64,000 bases of DNA from Dyella silvatica. GTDB lineage: Bacteria; Pseudomonadota; Gammaproteobacteria; Xanthomonadales; Rhodanobacteraceae. Numbering within the stretch: position 1 is the first letter of the stretch; each line of letters opens with the position of its first letter. Positions 47,717-57,211 of this stretch are shown here, piece after piece. The stretch spans positions 1-64,000 of the forward strand of contig NZ_JAPDPE010000002.1 of NCBI RefSeq assembly GCF_026283955.1, read 5' to 3'. The notes beneath the pieces were generated by a model that worked only from the letters and a program-made list of their open reading frames with translations, was not told the DNA's origin and made no database searches. A program made the translations under genes and the position numbers.

Positions 47717-48145
47717 TTAACCCTCCACCACAATGCCCATGCTGCGGGCGCTACCAGCAATGGTGCGCACCGCGGCGTCAAGATCAGCTGCCGTGAGATC
47801 CGGCTCTTTCAGCTTCGCAACGTCTTCCAACTGCTTGCGAGTGATCTTGCCGACCTTGTTGGTGTTCGGCTTCGGCGAACCCTTGGCAATACCCGTAGCC
47901 TTCTTGATCAAGATGGTCGCGGGCGGCGTCTTGGTGATGAAGGTAAAACTGCGATCGGAGTACGCAGTAATGATGACCGGGATCGGCAGACCCGGCTCCA
48001 GCTTCTGCGTAGCGGCATTAAACGCTTTGCAGAACTCCATGATGTTTAGACCGCGCTGACCGAGGGCTGGGCCTACCGGCGGCGACGGATTGGCCTGACC
48101 GGCCTTGACTTGCAGCTTGATGTAACCGACAACTTTCTTTGCCAT
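47717..48145 (-). CDS. rplK: 50S ribosomal protein L11
   Basis: L11 (142 aa) binds the GTPase-associated centre and is needed for RelA activation. The Pro-rich N domain ([20 protein letters not shown]) is the thiostrepton/micrococcin region and looks normal; the C terminus [12 protein letters not shown] is typical. First gene of rplKA, behind a strong predicted promoter. Confidence 0.98.
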   Translation of the reverse strand: MAKKVVGYIKLQVKAGQANPSPPVGPALGQRGLNIMEFCKAFNAATQKLEPGLPIPVIITAYSDRSFTFITKTPPATILIKKATGIAKGSPKPNTNKVGKITRKQLEDVAKLKEPDLTAADLDAAVRTIAGSARSMGIVVEG

Positions 48146-48248
48146 TGGATTTTCCTCGCGAGTTCAAGCGCCTTCTTAAGGCTCCTCGCTGCTCACCATT
48201 CCCTGGATGGACGGATGGCCCGATTCCAGCGGACCCTTGAAACGCAAA

Positions 48249-48277
48249 CACGCCGGAGCCAAAAAGCTCCGAGCGTG
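48249..48277 (-). promoter_or_regulatory. 5'-terminal hairpin of the rplKA leader
   Basis: On the transcribed strand CACGC-T-CGGAGC pairs with GCTCCG-GCGTG (11 bp, one bulged T, loop TTTTTG). It begins within about 2 nt of the predicted transcription start. Its sequence is unlike the str and S10 hairpins but the position is the same. Confidence 0.65.
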
Positions 48278-48285
48278 AACCGCGC

Positions 48286-48314
48286 AGTATAGAGATTTGT
48301 CAAGTCAACTGCAA
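48286..48314 (-). promoter_or_regulatory. sigma-70 promoter of rplKAJL-rpoBC
   Basis: Minus-strand TTGCAG, 17-bp spacer, TATACT. The predicted start near 48279 gives a leader of about 134 nt before rplK. It lies between nusG and rplK, so the L11 operon can be transcribed apart from secE-nusG. Confidence 0.75.
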
Positions 48315-48356
48315 TCCCCATGCCAGGAACTGCAAAACTGAGAAGCTAGAGCGAAT

Positions 48357-48917
48357 TCAGGCCTTTTCAACCTGCCCGAATTCCAGCTCCACCGGGGTCG
48401 AACGACCGAAGATCAGCACCGCAACGCGCAGGCGACTCTTCTCGTAATTGACCTCTTCAACCACACCATTGAAGTCGTTGAACGGACCTTCAGTGACACG
48501 CACCATCTCGCCCGGCTCGAACAACACCTTGGGCTTGGGCTTTTCAACACCCTCACGCACCCGGCTGAGGATCGCCTCGGCCTCGCTATCGCGTATCGGC
48601 AATGGCCGATCGGCCGTACCGCCGATGAAACCCATGACCTTGGGGGTTTCTTTAACCAAATGCCAGCATTCGTCATCGATACGCGGCGACTTGCCTTCGG
48701 TATCGGTTTCAATCTGCACCAGCACATAACCCGGGAAGAATTTGCGCTCGCTGCGACGCTTCTGGCCGCCGCGCATTTCAATCACGTCCTCGGTCGGCAC
48801 CAGCACTTCGCCGAACTTTTCTTCCATACCTTCCCGGCGAATTCGCTCATCCAACGAGCGCTTCACCAGGTTTTCGAAGCCAGAATAGGCGTGCACCACA
48901 TACCAACGCTTGCTCAT
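48357..48917 (-). CDS. nusG: transcription elongation/antitermination factor NusG
   Basis: NusG (186 aa) binds RNA polymerase through its NGN domain ([20 protein letters not shown]) and S10 or Rho through its KOW domain ([19 protein letters not shown]). I take the second of two in-frame ATGs because GAGG lies nine bases ahead of it but only three ahead of the first. It lies directly after secE. Confidence 0.97.
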   Translation of the reverse strand: MSKRWYVVHAYSGFENLVKRSLDERIRREGMEEKFGEVLVPTEDVIEMRGGQKRRSERKFFPGYVLVQIETDTEGKSPRIDDECWHLVKETPKVMGFIGGTADRPLPIRDSEAEAILSRVREGVEKPKPKVLFEPGEMVRVTEGPFNDFNGVVEEVNYEKSRLRVAVLIFGRSTPVELEFGQVEKA

Positions 48918-48928
48918 GCTCATTTACC

Positions 48929-49324
48929 TCATTTACCCAGCTTGAGCAGCCAGTCGAGCACGACCGACTTCAGAATTAGATCAATCAAGCCCAACAGCAA
49001 CGAGAGAATGACCACGACAACCATGATGATGCCAGTCGTTTTCAGCGTCTCGTCGCGAGTCGGCCAAACGACCTTACGCATTTCAAACTGCGACTCGGTC
49101 AGGAAGTGACGCACGCGACGCCCTGGACCCGTGAACGCACCGATCGCCAACGCCGCCACCAGGGCAGCCAGTACACCCACCAGGCGCACCGATTGCGGGA
49201 TGCCGGCGTCATTGCTGAACCAGGAATAGGCAAAAATGCCGGCAGCCAGCACCAGCGCCGCCAGTACCAGCTTGCCAATATCGGCGGCATTTCCGCCTTT
49301 GGACTGTTCTGCCTTGGTATTCAT
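48929..49324 (-). CDS. secE: preprotein translocase subunit SecE
   Basis: SecE (131 aa) is the essential clamp of the SecY channel. This is the three-helix gammaproteobacterial form: two N-terminal membrane helices (about 20-70), the amphipathic helix FLTESQFEMRKVVWPTRDET and the conserved last helix (GIIMVVVVILSLLLGLIDLI). The ATG giving MNTKAEQSKGG is chosen over an upstream start. Confidence 0.96.
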   Translation of the reverse strand: MNTKAEQSKGGNAADIGKLVLAALVLAAGIFAYSWFSNDAGIPQSVRLVGVLAALVAALAIGAFTGPGRRVRHFLTESQFEMRKVVWPTRDETLKTTGIIMVVVVILSLLLGLIDLILKSVVLDWLLKLGK

Positions 49325-49403
49325 GCGCACCGAACAGGTGTCGGGGGCACCCAGCCTACAGCCGGCAATACCCTTCACCACCTGCCATCAATCCTCAGGA
49401 AGA

Positions 49404-49479
<76 letters not shown>

Positions 49480-49607
49480 ACGTTTAAAAACTAGTGAAGC
49501 CGCTCGCTTGGCGAGCTGTAAAGCCGCGCCCGGAGCGCGAAGAGGGCGTAGCTACCACCCCCTGTCACTTTACAGCCCACTTGGCGGGCGACTTCCCACT
49601 TTACCGC

Positions 49608-50798
49608 TTATTTGATGACTTTCGCCACCACGCCGGCGCCGACCGTGCGGCCACCTTCGCGAATAGCAAAGCGCAAGCCTTCGTCCATCGCGATCGGGTG
49701 AATCAAGCTCACCGTCATCTTCACGTTGTCACCCGGCATCACCATTTCCACGCCTTCCGGCAACTCGCAAGCGCCAGTCACGTCGGTCGTGCGGAAGTAG
49801 AACTGCGGACGATAGCCCTTGAAGAACGGCGTATGACGGCCACCCTCGTCTTTCGACAGCACATACACTTCGGCCTCGAAGTCGGTATGCGGAGTGATCG
49901 TGCCCGGCTTGGCCAACACCTGGCCACGCTCCACATCGTCACGCTTCAGGCCACGAACCAGCAGACCGGCGTTGTCGCCTGCCATGCCCTGGTCCAGCAG
50001 CTTGCGGAACATTTCGATACCGGTAACGGTGGTCTTCTGGGTCGGACGGATACCGACCACTTCGACTTCGTCACCCACTTTAACGACACCGCGCTCGATA
50101 CGACCGGTAACCACGGTACCGCGACCGGAGATCGAGAACACGTCCTCGACCGGCATCAAGAATGCCTTGTCGATCACGCGAACCGGCTCAGGAATGTAGC
50201 TGTCCAGCGCGTCGACCAGCTTGATGATCGCCGGCACGCCGATTTCGGACTGATCACCGTCCAGCGCCTTACGGGCCGAACCATGGATGATCGGGGTGTC
50301 GTCGCCCGGGAAGTCGTACTTGGTGAGCAATTCGCGCACTTCCATCTCGACCAGCTCAAGCAGCTCGGCGTCGTCCACCAGGTCGGCCTTGTTCAGGAAC
50401 ACGACGATGTACGGCACGCCCACCTGACGCGACAGCAGAATGTGCTCGCGAGTCTGCGGCATCGGGCCGTCAGCGGCCGAGCACACCAGGATCGCGCCGT
50501 CCATCTGCGCCGCACCGGTGATCATGTTCTTCACATAGTCAGCATGGCCGGGGCAATCGACGTGGGCGTAGTGACGGTTCGGCGATTCGTATTCCACGTG
50601 GGCGGTCGAGATCGTGATACCACGTGCCTTCTCTTCCGGCGCCGCGTCGATCTGGTCGTAGCCCTTGAATTCGCCACCGAAACGCTCTGCACCGACCTTC
50701 GTCAATGCGGCGGTCAGCGTCGTCTTACCATGATCCACGTGACCAATCGTGCCGACGTTGACGTGCGGCTTGGTGCGTTCGAATTTACCCTTTGCCAT
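49608..50798 (-). CDS. tuf: elongation factor Tu, copy 2
   Basis: Second EF-Tu gene (396 aa), between tRNA-Thr and tRNA-Trp, the tufB-type position. All GTPase motifs are intact and domain 2 keeps the conserved GRIERG, unlike copy 1. It should be transcribed with the upstream tRNAs. The downstream gap to tRNA-Trp contains a long-range 9-bp inverted repeat (gctgtaaag at 49515, ctttacagc at 49568). Confidence 0.97.
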   Translation of the reverse strand: MAKGKFERTKPHVNVGTIGHVDHGKTTLTAALTKVGAERFGGEFKGYDQIDAAPEEKARGITISTAHVEYESPNRHYAHVDCPGHADYVKNMITGAAQMDGAILVCSAADGPMPQTREHILLSRQVGVPYIVVFLNKADLVDDAELLELVEMEVRELLTKYDFPGDDTPIIHGSARKALDGDQSEIGVPAIIKLVDALDSYIPEPVRVIDKAFLMPVEDVFSISGRGTVVTGRIERGVVKVGDEVEVVGIRPTQKTTVTGIEMFRKLLDQGMAGDNAGLLVRGLKRDDVERGQVLAKPGTITPHTDFEAEVYVLSKDEGGRHTPFFKGYRPQFYFRTTDVTGACELPEGVEMVMPGDNVKMTVSLIHPIAMDEGLRFAIREGGRTVGAGVVAKVIK

Positions 50799-50865
50799 AC
50801 GTGCTAAACCCCGATGGAGTCAGAAATAAAAGTGAAAGCCGATACCCGCGACGGCCAGATCGAGA

Positions 50866-50941
<76 letters not shown>

Positions 50942-50967
50942 ACAAAACATTCAAGACGAGACATCAA

Positions 50968-51041
50968 TGGAGCGGGAGACGGGAATCGAACCCGCGTAAT
51001 CAGTTTGGAAAACTGAGGTTCTACCATTGAACTACTCCCGC
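50968..51041 (-). tRNA. tRNA-Gly (anticodon TCC)
   Basis: A 74-nt cloverleaf with encoded CCA. The acceptor GCGGGAG pairs with CTCCCGC and the anticodon loop is TTTCCAA (TCC). It matches the glyT position upstream of tuf in E. coli. Confidence 0.96.
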
Positions 51042-51102
51042 CTGGACGAATCGCTTTAAACTGAATCAGCCTAAATGGAATCAACCTTACGCGGAATTCG
51101 TC

Positions 51103-51188
51103 TGGTGGAGGGAGGTGGATTCGAACCACCGAAGGCGTAAGCCAGCAGATTTACAGTCTGCCCCCGTTGGCCGCTTGGGTATCCCTCC
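51103..51188 (-). tRNA. tRNA-Tyr (anticodon GTA)
   Basis: An 86-nt class II tRNA with a long variable arm and encoded CCA. The acceptor GGAGGGA pairs with TCCCTCC and the anticodon loop is CTGTAAA (GTA). First tRNA of the cluster, about 8 nt after the predicted transcription start. Confidence 0.96.
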
Positions 51189-51202
51189 AACAAAGAACGC
51201 CT

Positions 51203-51231
51203 ATTGTCTGGATCGAGCCCCGCACTGTCAA
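51203..51231 (-). promoter_or_regulatory. sigma-70 promoter of the tRNA-tuf-secE-nusG unit
   Basis: Minus-strand TTGACA (perfect), 17-bp spacer, GACAAT (4/6). The predicted start near 51196 is just ahead of tRNA-Tyr. Confidence 0.7.
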
Positions 51232-51299
51232 CACCTAAGAGCGGAAAAGTCGCTAGTCTTGGTGAATTTCTTGCAAGGTGATCAAGAAATCACCAACCA

Positions 51300-51788
51300 T
51301 CAAACATGCGTGACCATCTGGATGTCGACTAACTGCTCCATTTCCTTGGAAAGCTGCAGGAGTCGCTTGGCTTTTTCTTGCATGCGTAGCTCATTCTCAT
51401 CACGTGGCTGCCAAACTGGCACCGGCGTCGGCTTGCCATCCGGGCTATCGAGCGCCACAAACACCATCACGCAGCTGGTTGCCAGGCGCTGCTCGTCCTT
51501 ACGTAGGTCGCGCGCCATCACATCCACCGCCAGGTGCATGCTGGAGCGCCCGGTGTAGATCAGGCGCGCACGCACAGTTACCAGGTCGCCAATCAAGATC
51601 GGCGCGACAAATTGAATGCCGCTGATCGACGCGGTCACACAGTACGCCCCACTCCAGCCCACCGCACAGGCATAACCCGCCTGGTCGATCCATTTCATCA
51701 CCATGCCGCCATGGACTTTGCCGCCAAAGTTCACGTCAGTGGGCTGGGCAAGAAAACGGAAGGTCACTTCGTGCTGCTGAGCGGGCAT
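51300..51788 (-). CDS. acyl-CoA thioesterase (hotdog fold, YciA/acyl-CoA hydrolase type)
   Basis: A 162-aa hotdog-fold protein. The N-terminal region TDVNFGGKVHGGMVMKWIDQ with the Asn/Asp-Gly pattern and HGG is typical of acyl-CoA hydrolases of the YciA/BACH type, which cut fatty acyl-CoA to free acid and CoA. Chain-length preference cannot be judged. The C-terminal 30 residues are charged and probably helical. It is a single gene upstream of the tRNA cluster promoter. Confidence 0.88.
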   Translation of the reverse strand: MPAQQHEVTFRFLAQPTDVNFGGKVHGGMVMKWIDQAGYACAVGWSGAYCVTASISGIQFVAPILIGDLVTVRARLIYTGRSSMHLAVDVMARDLRKDEQRLATSCVMVFVALDSPDGKPTPVPVWQPRDENELRMQEKAKRLLQLSKEMEQLVDIQMVTHV

Positions 51789-51825
51789 GGATGGGTCCGG
51801 TCGTCAAAGGGATAGGCAGCGGCCA

Positions 51826-52338
51826 TTATGCCTGCCACCCTGGCTTGGAACGCCGATTTGGCGCATCCAAGATCAAGCGCATCGGCGTGCTGCGAATTCC
51901 GGCGGGCGATATTCGCTCCGGCCCAACCTCGACGAAACCCAGCTGACGATAAACGGGCACCGCCATGGGAGCCGAGTTCAAGGTGAAATGCCGCGTCCCC
52001 GAACGTTTAACGCTATCGCGCATGACACGTTGCCACAGCAGCCTTGCAATGCCCTGCCCTTGATAGCGGGTGCTCACATGAAGCTGAAATAGATGACTGT
52101 CATCGCGTATGGCCGCAACCCCCACCAGCACAGTACCCACGTAAGCAAGATGAAAACGCCGGCCCAGCAAGACTTCCTGCCGGATCGCCCTACTGCCCGC
52201 ACCTGCCAGCAGTACAGCAACCGCAGACGAAGGTTGGTCGGGTACCACCCAGCGACGCATCACGCGACGCAGCAACACGCCGATCGCAGGCGCATCTGTC
52301 GGACGACCCAAGCGCATAGATAGATTCAGCGGCCTCAT
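51826..52338 (-). CDS. GNAT family N-acetyltransferase
   Basis: A 170-aa GNAT protein. The acetyl-CoA loop is visible in VSTRYQGQGIARLLWQRVM (Q/RxxGxG/A pattern), with the preceding strand LFQLHVSTR and the final VYRQLGFVEVGPE. Substrate unknown. It is 37 bases upstream of the thioesterase gene and could be co-transcribed with it. Confidence 0.85.
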   Translation of the reverse strand: MRPLNLSMRLGRPTDAPAIGVLLRRVMRRWVVPDQPSSAVAVLLAGAGSRAIRQEVLLGRRFHLAYVGTVLVGVAAIRDDSHLFQLHVSTRYQGQGIARLLWQRVMRDSVKRSGTRHFTLNSAPMAVPVYRQLGFVEVGPERISPAGIRSTPMRLILDAPNRRSKPGWQA

Positions 52339-52375
52339 CGCGCCATCCCAAAATCCAGCGATCGCAAGTTATCGC

Positions 52376-53230
52376 TTAGCCAGGATGCCGGCCATCCGCC
52401 AACGCAGCGGCACGCTGGAATAGCCGGTTGATGTCCGCCGAGCCTATCGCTTCGCCCGCATAGTTGAAGGTGCCGTGTTCACTCAACTCAGGCGCGGCGC
52501 GCAGAAAGGCCCCCAACGCCGCACGCGCCAGGGAGCCGCCAACACTGATCCGTTTGACACCCATCGCCGCCAAGTCGTCGACACAAAGCTCGACCCCCAC
52601 CAGCCCCATGACTACATTGACGGGCCGGTCCACGGAGCTCACGACCGCGGCGATATCCTCTTTGCTCTTCAACCCCGGGGCAAAAAGCACGTCGGCTCCG
52701 GCCTCCTGAAAAGCCTGCAATCGCCGAATGGTGTCACTGAGGTCGGGGCGGCCATGTAAATAGTTTTCCGCGCGCGCCGTCAGCGTGAATGGAAACGGCA
52801 ACCCGCGCGCCGCCTCAGCGGCGGCGCGAACACGCTCAGCAGCCTGCGCCAATGGATAAATCGGCGAATCTTCCCGTTGTGTAGCGTCTTCGATAGAACC
52901 ACCGACAATGCCTGTGGCGGCAGCACGCCGAATGGTGTCGGCCACCGTTTCGGGATCATCGCCAAAGCCGTTTTCCAGGTCGGCGCTCACGGGCAAATCA
53001 GTGGCCGCGACAAGCTCACGGAGATGTCCTAGCAAGACATCCCGCTCGATGCCGTAATCGGGCAACCCTCGTGAAAATGCAAACCCGGCGCTGGTTGTCG
53101 CCAGGGCTTTGAAACCAAGTAACGAGAGCAGTCGCGCGCTACCGGCATCCCAAGGGTTGGGTATCAGGAATGCACCAGGCTGCGCGTGATAGGTCCGGAA
53201 CAGCTCTGCTTTTTCTACCTGTGTCGGCAT
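52376..53230 (-). CDS. isocitrate lyase / phosphoenolpyruvate mutase family protein
   Basis: A 284-aa alpha/beta barrel protein of the ICL/PEPM superfamily. It has the substrate loop region LSADLENGFGD-like (VSADLENGFGDDPE), the metal-site motif GGSIEDAT and GADVLFAPGLKS. The family includes methylisocitrate lyases, oxaloacetate decarboxylases and phosphonate enzymes; this short form is often annotated only by family and I cannot assign the reaction. The start MPTQVEKAELF is preferred over an upstream in-frame start. Confidence 0.86.
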   Translation of the reverse strand: MPTQVEKAELFRTYHAQPGAFLIPNPWDAGSARLLSLLGFKALATTSAGFAFSRGLPDYGIERDVLLGHLRELVAATDLPVSADLENGFGDDPETVADTIRRAAATGIVGGSIEDATQREDSPIYPLAQAAERVRAAAEAARGLPFPFTLTARAENYLHGRPDLSDTIRRLQAFQEAGADVLFAPGLKSKEDIAAVVSSVDRPVNVVMGLVGVELCVDDLAAMGVKRISVGGSLARAALGAFLRAAPELSEHGTFNYAGEAIGSADINRLFQRAAALADGRHPG

Positions 53231-53348
53231 CGATACTCTCCATCGCAGCTTGGCCACGGCCCTGCCATCAAGCAAGGCACTGAACAGCAAAGATTACAGG
53301 ACAGCCCATGCGCACATGCACCCTGCACCGCACATGCAACGCCAGCAA

Positions 53349-53495
53349 TCAGCCGCGTACGGCACCATGCAAAAAGGACCTGCCAAGCAGCCGGGTAAAG
53401 CCCCAGGCGATCGGAAACAACGAAATGAAGACCAGCAAACCCATGCCGACCACTTGATAGCCCAAGCCCGATGGGCGAGCCGTGCCTGAGTTCAT
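53349..53495 (-). CDS. small putative membrane protein
   Basis: A 48-aa ORF with one predicted membrane helix (VVGMGLLVFISLFPIAWGF) followed by a basic C-terminal end (RLLGRSFLHGAVRG). AAGGGA precedes the ATG by about six bases. I do not recognise the family. It lies alone in the gap between ychF and the isocitrate-lyase-like gene; the charge pattern (positive after the helix) fits a single-span protein. Confidence 0.45.
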   Translation of the reverse strand: MNSGTARPSGLGYQVVGMGLLVFISLFPIAWGFTRLLGRSFLHGAVRG

Positions 53496-53598
53496 ACAAA
53501 TCCCTTTGTGACAAACCGCATGATAGCCACGCACCCAGCATTCGTGCGTGGCCAGGCGCAAAGCCAGCAGCCTTGCGCCACGCTCACACCCAGTGAGC

Positions 53599-54690
53599 TC
53601 AGACGTTGAACAGGAAATGCAGCACGTCGCCCTCTTTCACCAGGTATTCCTTGCCTTCCTTGCGCAAGCGGCCTGCGGCAGCAGCGCCGGACTCACCCTT
53701 GTACTGGATGAAGTCGTCGTAACCAATCGTTTCAGCACGGATAAAGCCACGCTCGAAATCCGTGTGGATCACGCCCGCAGCCTGGGGCGCGGTGGAACCC
53801 GCCTTCACCGTCCAGGCACGAACTTCTTTGACGCCGGCGGTGAAGTAGGTTTGCAGGCCAAGCAACTTGTAGCCGGCACGAATCACCCGATTCAGACCCG
53901 GCTCGTCGAGACCCATGTCCTTCAGGAACTCATCGCGATCAGCATCTTCGAGCAGCGCCATCTCTTCTTCCATGGCGGCACACACCGGCACCACTTCGGC
54001 ACCTTCGCTGATCGCACGTTGACGCAACGCGTCAAGATGCGGATTGTTCTCGAAACCGTCTTCTTTGACATTGGCGATGTACATCAACGGCTTCAGCGTG
54101 AGCAGGAACAAATCACGCACCAACGCCTTTTCCTCGTCATCCAGGCCCAGGCTTCGTGCGGATCTGCCCTCGTTGAGGCCAGCAGACAATTTCTGCAATA
54201 CCGGCTTTTTCGCCAATGCCTCTTTGTCGTTCGCCTTGGCTGCGCGCTCGGCGCGATTCAGCGCCTTATCCACCGACTCCAGATCGGCCAAAGCCAACTC
54301 GGTATCGATGGTGTCGATATCGGCGAGCGGATCGACCTTGCCCGCCACATGCACGATGTCACCGTGCTCGAAGCAACGCACGACATGGGCGATCGCATCC
54401 ACCTCGCGGATATGCGCAAGAAACTTATTGCCCAGGCCTTCGCCCTTGGACGCACCGGCCACGAGACCGGCGATATCCACGAACTCCACCGCGGTCGGGA
54501 GGATCTTCTGCGGCTTGACGATGTCTGCCAGCGCGGCAAGACGCGGATCCGGCACCGGCACCACGCCCACATTCGGCTCGATTGTGCAGAACGGGAAATT
54601 GGCCGCGGCAATGCCAGCCTTGGTCAGTGCATTGAACAGGGTGGACTTGCCGACGTTAGGCAGGCCGACGATGCCGCATTTGATGCCCAT
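53599..54690 (-). CDS. ychF: redox-regulated ATPase YchF
   Basis: YchF (363 aa) is an Obg-family P-loop protein that prefers ATP and binds ribosomes; it negatively affects oxidative stress responses in E. coli. The P-loop [31 protein letters not shown] and the NxxE-type specificity motif (NVKED, replacing NKxD) are visible, with a C-terminal TGS domain ([19 protein letters not shown]). The conserved order pth-ychF is kept, with a 69-bp gap that carries a heptad-like stretch. Confidence 0.97.
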   Translation of the reverse strand: MGIKCGIVGLPNVGKSTLFNALTKAGIAAANFPFCTIEPNVGVVPVPDPRLAALADIVKPQKILPTAVEFVDIAGLVAGASKGEGLGNKFLAHIREVDAIAHVVRCFEHGDIVHVAGKVDPLADIDTIDTELALADLESVDKALNRAERAAKANDKEALAKKPVLQKLSAGLNEGRSARSLGLDDEEKALVRDLFLLTLKPLMYIANVKEDGFENNPHLDALRQRAISEGAEVVPVCAAMEEEMALLEDADRDEFLKDMGLDEPGLNRVIRAGYKLLGLQTYFTAGVKEVRAWTVKAGSTAPQAAGVIHTDFERGFIRAETIGYDDFIQYKGESGAAAAGRLRKEGKEYLVKEGDVLHFLFNV

Positions 54691-54759
54691 GGGAGAACTC
54701 CGGGAAACTGAAAACAGGGAATAGAGAATGGATACCGCGAATGATGGACCGGGCCGCGC

Positions 54760-55380
54760 CTAACCAGGCGACTTTTTCCCCGATCCCCGCTCTCCATGCT
54801 CGGTTCCCGAGGTATGAAGTTGCTGCATGGCCTTGTCGAATTGCCCGTCGACAGCCAACGGCAGCACATTGAGCGCGCGATTGATGCCGTCGAAGATAGC
54901 TTCTTCGTCTTTGACCGACGGGCGACCCAGCACCCAAGGGGTGACTTGATCTCGATGGCCCGGGTGGCCGATACCGACACGCAGTCGATGAAATTTGGCG
55001 TGACCCAGATGCGCCACGATGTCGCGCAGGCCATTTTGCCCACCATGGCCGCCGTCGAACTTCAGGCGCACGGTACCGGCATCCAGATCGAGCTCGTCGT
55101 GTGCCACCAGGCACTGCTCCGGTTCGATCTTGTAATAGCGCAACGCCGAAGCCACGGCGATGCCGCTTTTATTCATGAAAGTAGCAGGTTTAAGCAACCA
55201 CACCGGCTCGCCGCCGATGCGCAGCTTGCATGTTTCGCCGTGCAGTTTGCCGTCGAAACCGAAGCGCTCGCCCTGCCCCATGGCAAGAGCATCAACAAAC
55301 CAGAACCCGGCATTGTGCCGGGTTCGGAGATATTCGGTACCGGGGTTACCCAGCCCGACAATAAGACGAAGACCCGCCAT
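54760..55380 (-). CDS. pth: peptidyl-tRNA hydrolase
   Basis: Pth (206 aa) frees tRNA from peptidyl-tRNA that drops off ribosomes. It starts MAGLRLIVGLGNPGTEYLRTR, with the catalytic His in RTRHNAGFWFVD and Asp in VAHDELDLDAG; GGHGGQNGLRDI is also conserved. The C-terminal 20 residues are extra and charged. Between rplY and ychF. Confidence 0.97.
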   Translation of the reverse strand: MAGLRLIVGLGNPGTEYLRTRHNAGFWFVDALAMGQGERFGFDGKLHGETCKLRIGGEPVWLLKPATFMNKSGIAVASALRYYKIEPEQCLVAHDELDLDAGTVRLKFDGGHGGQNGLRDIVAHLGHAKFHRLRVGIGHPGHRDQVTPWVLGRPSVKDEEAIFDGINRALNVLPLAVDGQFDKAMQQLHTSGTEHGERGSGKKSPG

Positions 55381-55422
55381 GGCAAGCTAGCGGCCCACTC
55401 CGAAGGAGCGAGCCGCCAGGCC

Positions 55423-56103
55423 TTACTTCTTGGCGTCTTTCGCAGCCGGCTTGGCGGCCGCCTTGGCAGCTGGAGCCGCCGGGGTGGCGGCAGCGGCTTC
55501 AGCCGGAGCAGCCTCGACCTCTTCCTTCACCGCATACGCGGTGACCACAGCGATATCGTGATCCGCGCCCAGAGCCAGGGCCGGAATCTCGACATGCTCT
55601 GGCAACTTGAGCTGCGACAGATGGATGATGTCGCCTTCCTTCAGGTCGCTCAGGTCCAGTTCCAGGAACTCCGGCAAGTACTTCGGCAAGCACGACACTT
55701 CGATTTCAGTCAGGTTGTGCGAGATCACCACGCCAGCGGTCTTACCGGCCGACGACAGCTCCTGATTGTGGAAGTGAACCGGCACATTGATGCGCACGGC
55801 TTCGTTCTCGTTGATGCGCAGGAAATCCATGTGCAGCATCTGCAGCTTGTACGGGTGCTTCTGCCAGTCACGCACCAGCACCTTCTGCACTTTGCCGTCG
55901 ACGTTCAGGTCGAGCACGGACGAGAAGAACCACTCGTGCTTGGCGGCGAGCAGGATGGTGTTGTGCTCGATCTGGATGCTTTGCGGGGGTTGGCCCGCAC
56001 CGTAAACAACAGCTGGAACAAAAGCGGCGTGACGTAGGCGGCGGCTCGCACCTTTCCCCTCGTCTTTGCGGCTCTGCGCCAGAATTTCATGAGTCTTGGC
56101 CAT
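55423..56103 (-). CDS. rplY: 50S ribosomal protein L25/general stress protein Ctc
   Basis: L25 binds 5S rRNA. This is the long Ctc-type form (226 aa): an N-terminal L25 domain (AKTHEILAQSRKDEGKGASR), a C-terminal beta domain (VHFHNQELSSAGKTAGVV, DLSDLKEGDIIHLSQLKLP) and a low-complexity Ala/Lys/Pro tail of about 35 residues. Located between prs and pth, as in many gammaproteobacteria. Confidence 0.96.
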   Translation of the reverse strand: MAKTHEILAQSRKDEGKGASRRLRHAAFVPAVVYGAGQPPQSIQIEHNTILLAAKHEWFFSSVLDLNVDGKVQKVLVRDWQKHPYKLQMLHMDFLRINENEAVRINVPVHFHNQELSSAGKTAGVVISHNLTEIEVSCLPKYLPEFLELDLSDLKEGDIIHLSQLKLPEHVEIPALALGADHDIAVVTAYAVKEEVEAAPAEAAAATPAAPAAKAAAKPAAKDAKK

Positions 56104-56180
56104 TGGAATGCCTTAGGTTGTATTACGCCGCCTCACAGCGGCTTGGGTGACTTCCCCGCGACCAGAGAAGTCGAATTCAC

Positions 56181-56213
56181 AAAAAAACGAGGATCAGGAA
56201 ACGGTCAGCCTCG
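56181..56213 (-). terminator. probable terminator after prs
   Basis: On the minus strand CGAGG and CCTCG flank a 16-nt loop and are followed by TTTTTTTG, about 30 bases after the prs stop. The stem is short (5 bp), the T-run is good. It may attenuate rather than stop transcription into rplY. Confidence 0.5.
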
Positions 56214-56243
56214 ACCCAGAACCTGAAAAATCCAGCCTCGTGG

Positions 56244-57203
56244 TTAATCGATGTACAGCGAACTGACCGACTCACCAAATGCACTGCGGCGAATCGTTTC
56301 CGCCAGCAGCTCGGCGACCGAGAGCTGACGGATTTTCGGACATGCCAGCGCTTCGGCGCGCAGCGGCAAGGTATTGGTGACAATCATCTGGTCAAGCTGC
56401 GAGCCTTCGATATTGCTGATGGCCGCACCCGACAACACCGGATGCACACAGTAGGCAACCACTTTGCGCGCGCCGCGCTCTTTCAGAGCCGCAGCCGCAG
56501 CACACAGGGTGCCGGCGGTATCCACAATGTCATCGACCAGCACGCAGGTCTTGCCGTCGACATCGCCGATGATGTTCATCACCGTCGCCACGTTGGCGCG
56601 CGGCCGACGCTTGTCGATGATCGCCAGATCGGCATCGTCCAATCGCTTGGCCAAGGCACGGGCGCGAACCACGCCACCCACGTCCGGGCTGACCACGATC
56701 AGGTTGTCCATGCTGTGGTTACGCCAGATGTCCGCCAGCAACAGCGGCGAGGCATAGACGTTGTCCACCGGAATATCAAAGAAACCTTGAATCTGATCGG
56801 CATGAAGATCGACCGTCAGCACCCGGTCGACGCCGGACGTACCGATCATCTTCGCCACCATCTTGGCGGTAATCGGCACACGCGCCGAGCGCGGGCGGCG
56901 ATCCTGCCGGGCATAGCCGAAATAAGGCATGACCGCGGTAACACTGGCGGCGGATGCGCGCTTGAGCGCATCGACCAGGGCCAATAGCTCAAACAGGTTT
57001 TCCGCGCTCGGTGCACCGGTAGGCTGCAACACGAACACTTCCTGCCGGCGGACGTTTTCCTCAATCTCGATCTGCGTCTCGCCGTCGCTAAAGCGACCGA
57101 CCAACGCTTTGCCGAGCGGCACGCCCAAGCGGTGGGCGACGTCTTCGGCAAGCGCACGATGCGCATTACCGGTAAAGCATTTCGCGTCTACCGCACGACC
57201 CAA
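56244..57203 (-). CDS. prs: ribose-phosphate diphosphokinase (PRPP synthase)
   Basis: Prs makes PRPP from ribose 5-phosphate and ATP for nucleotide, histidine and tryptophan synthesis. The N-terminal [18 protein letters not shown], the flexible loop [18 protein letters not shown] and the PRPP loop [15 protein letters not shown] are present. Homology begins about 30 residues into the open frame. I therefore prefer the TTG 8 bases after the ispE stop (319 aa, family length) over the ATG at 57305 that would overlap ispE by 94 bases; no strong ribosome site is visible for either. Confidence 0.9.
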   Translation of the reverse strand: MGRAVDAKCFTGNAHRALAEDVAHRLGVPLGKALVGRFSDGETQIEIEENVRRQEVFVLQPTGAPSAENLFELLALVDALKRASAASVTAVMPYFGYARQDRRPRSARVPITAKMVAKMIGTSGVDRVLTVDLHADQIQGFFDIPVDNVYASPLLLADIWRNHSMDNLIVVSPDVGGVVRARALAKRLDDADLAIIDKRRPRANVATVMNIIGDVDGKTCVLVDDIVDTAGTLCAAAAALKERGARKVVAYCVHPVLSGAAISNIEGSQLDQMIVTNTLPLRAEALACPKIRQLSVAELLAETIRRSAFGESVSSLYID

Positions 57204-57211
57204 ATTCGCGC

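Noticed and set aside
49515-49576. Long-range inverted repeat gctgtaaag / ctttacagc between tuf copy 2 and tRNA-Trp as a terminator.
   Set aside because: The loop is 44 nt and no T-run follows; termination here would also cut off secE-nusG. Kept only as a note in the tuf entry.
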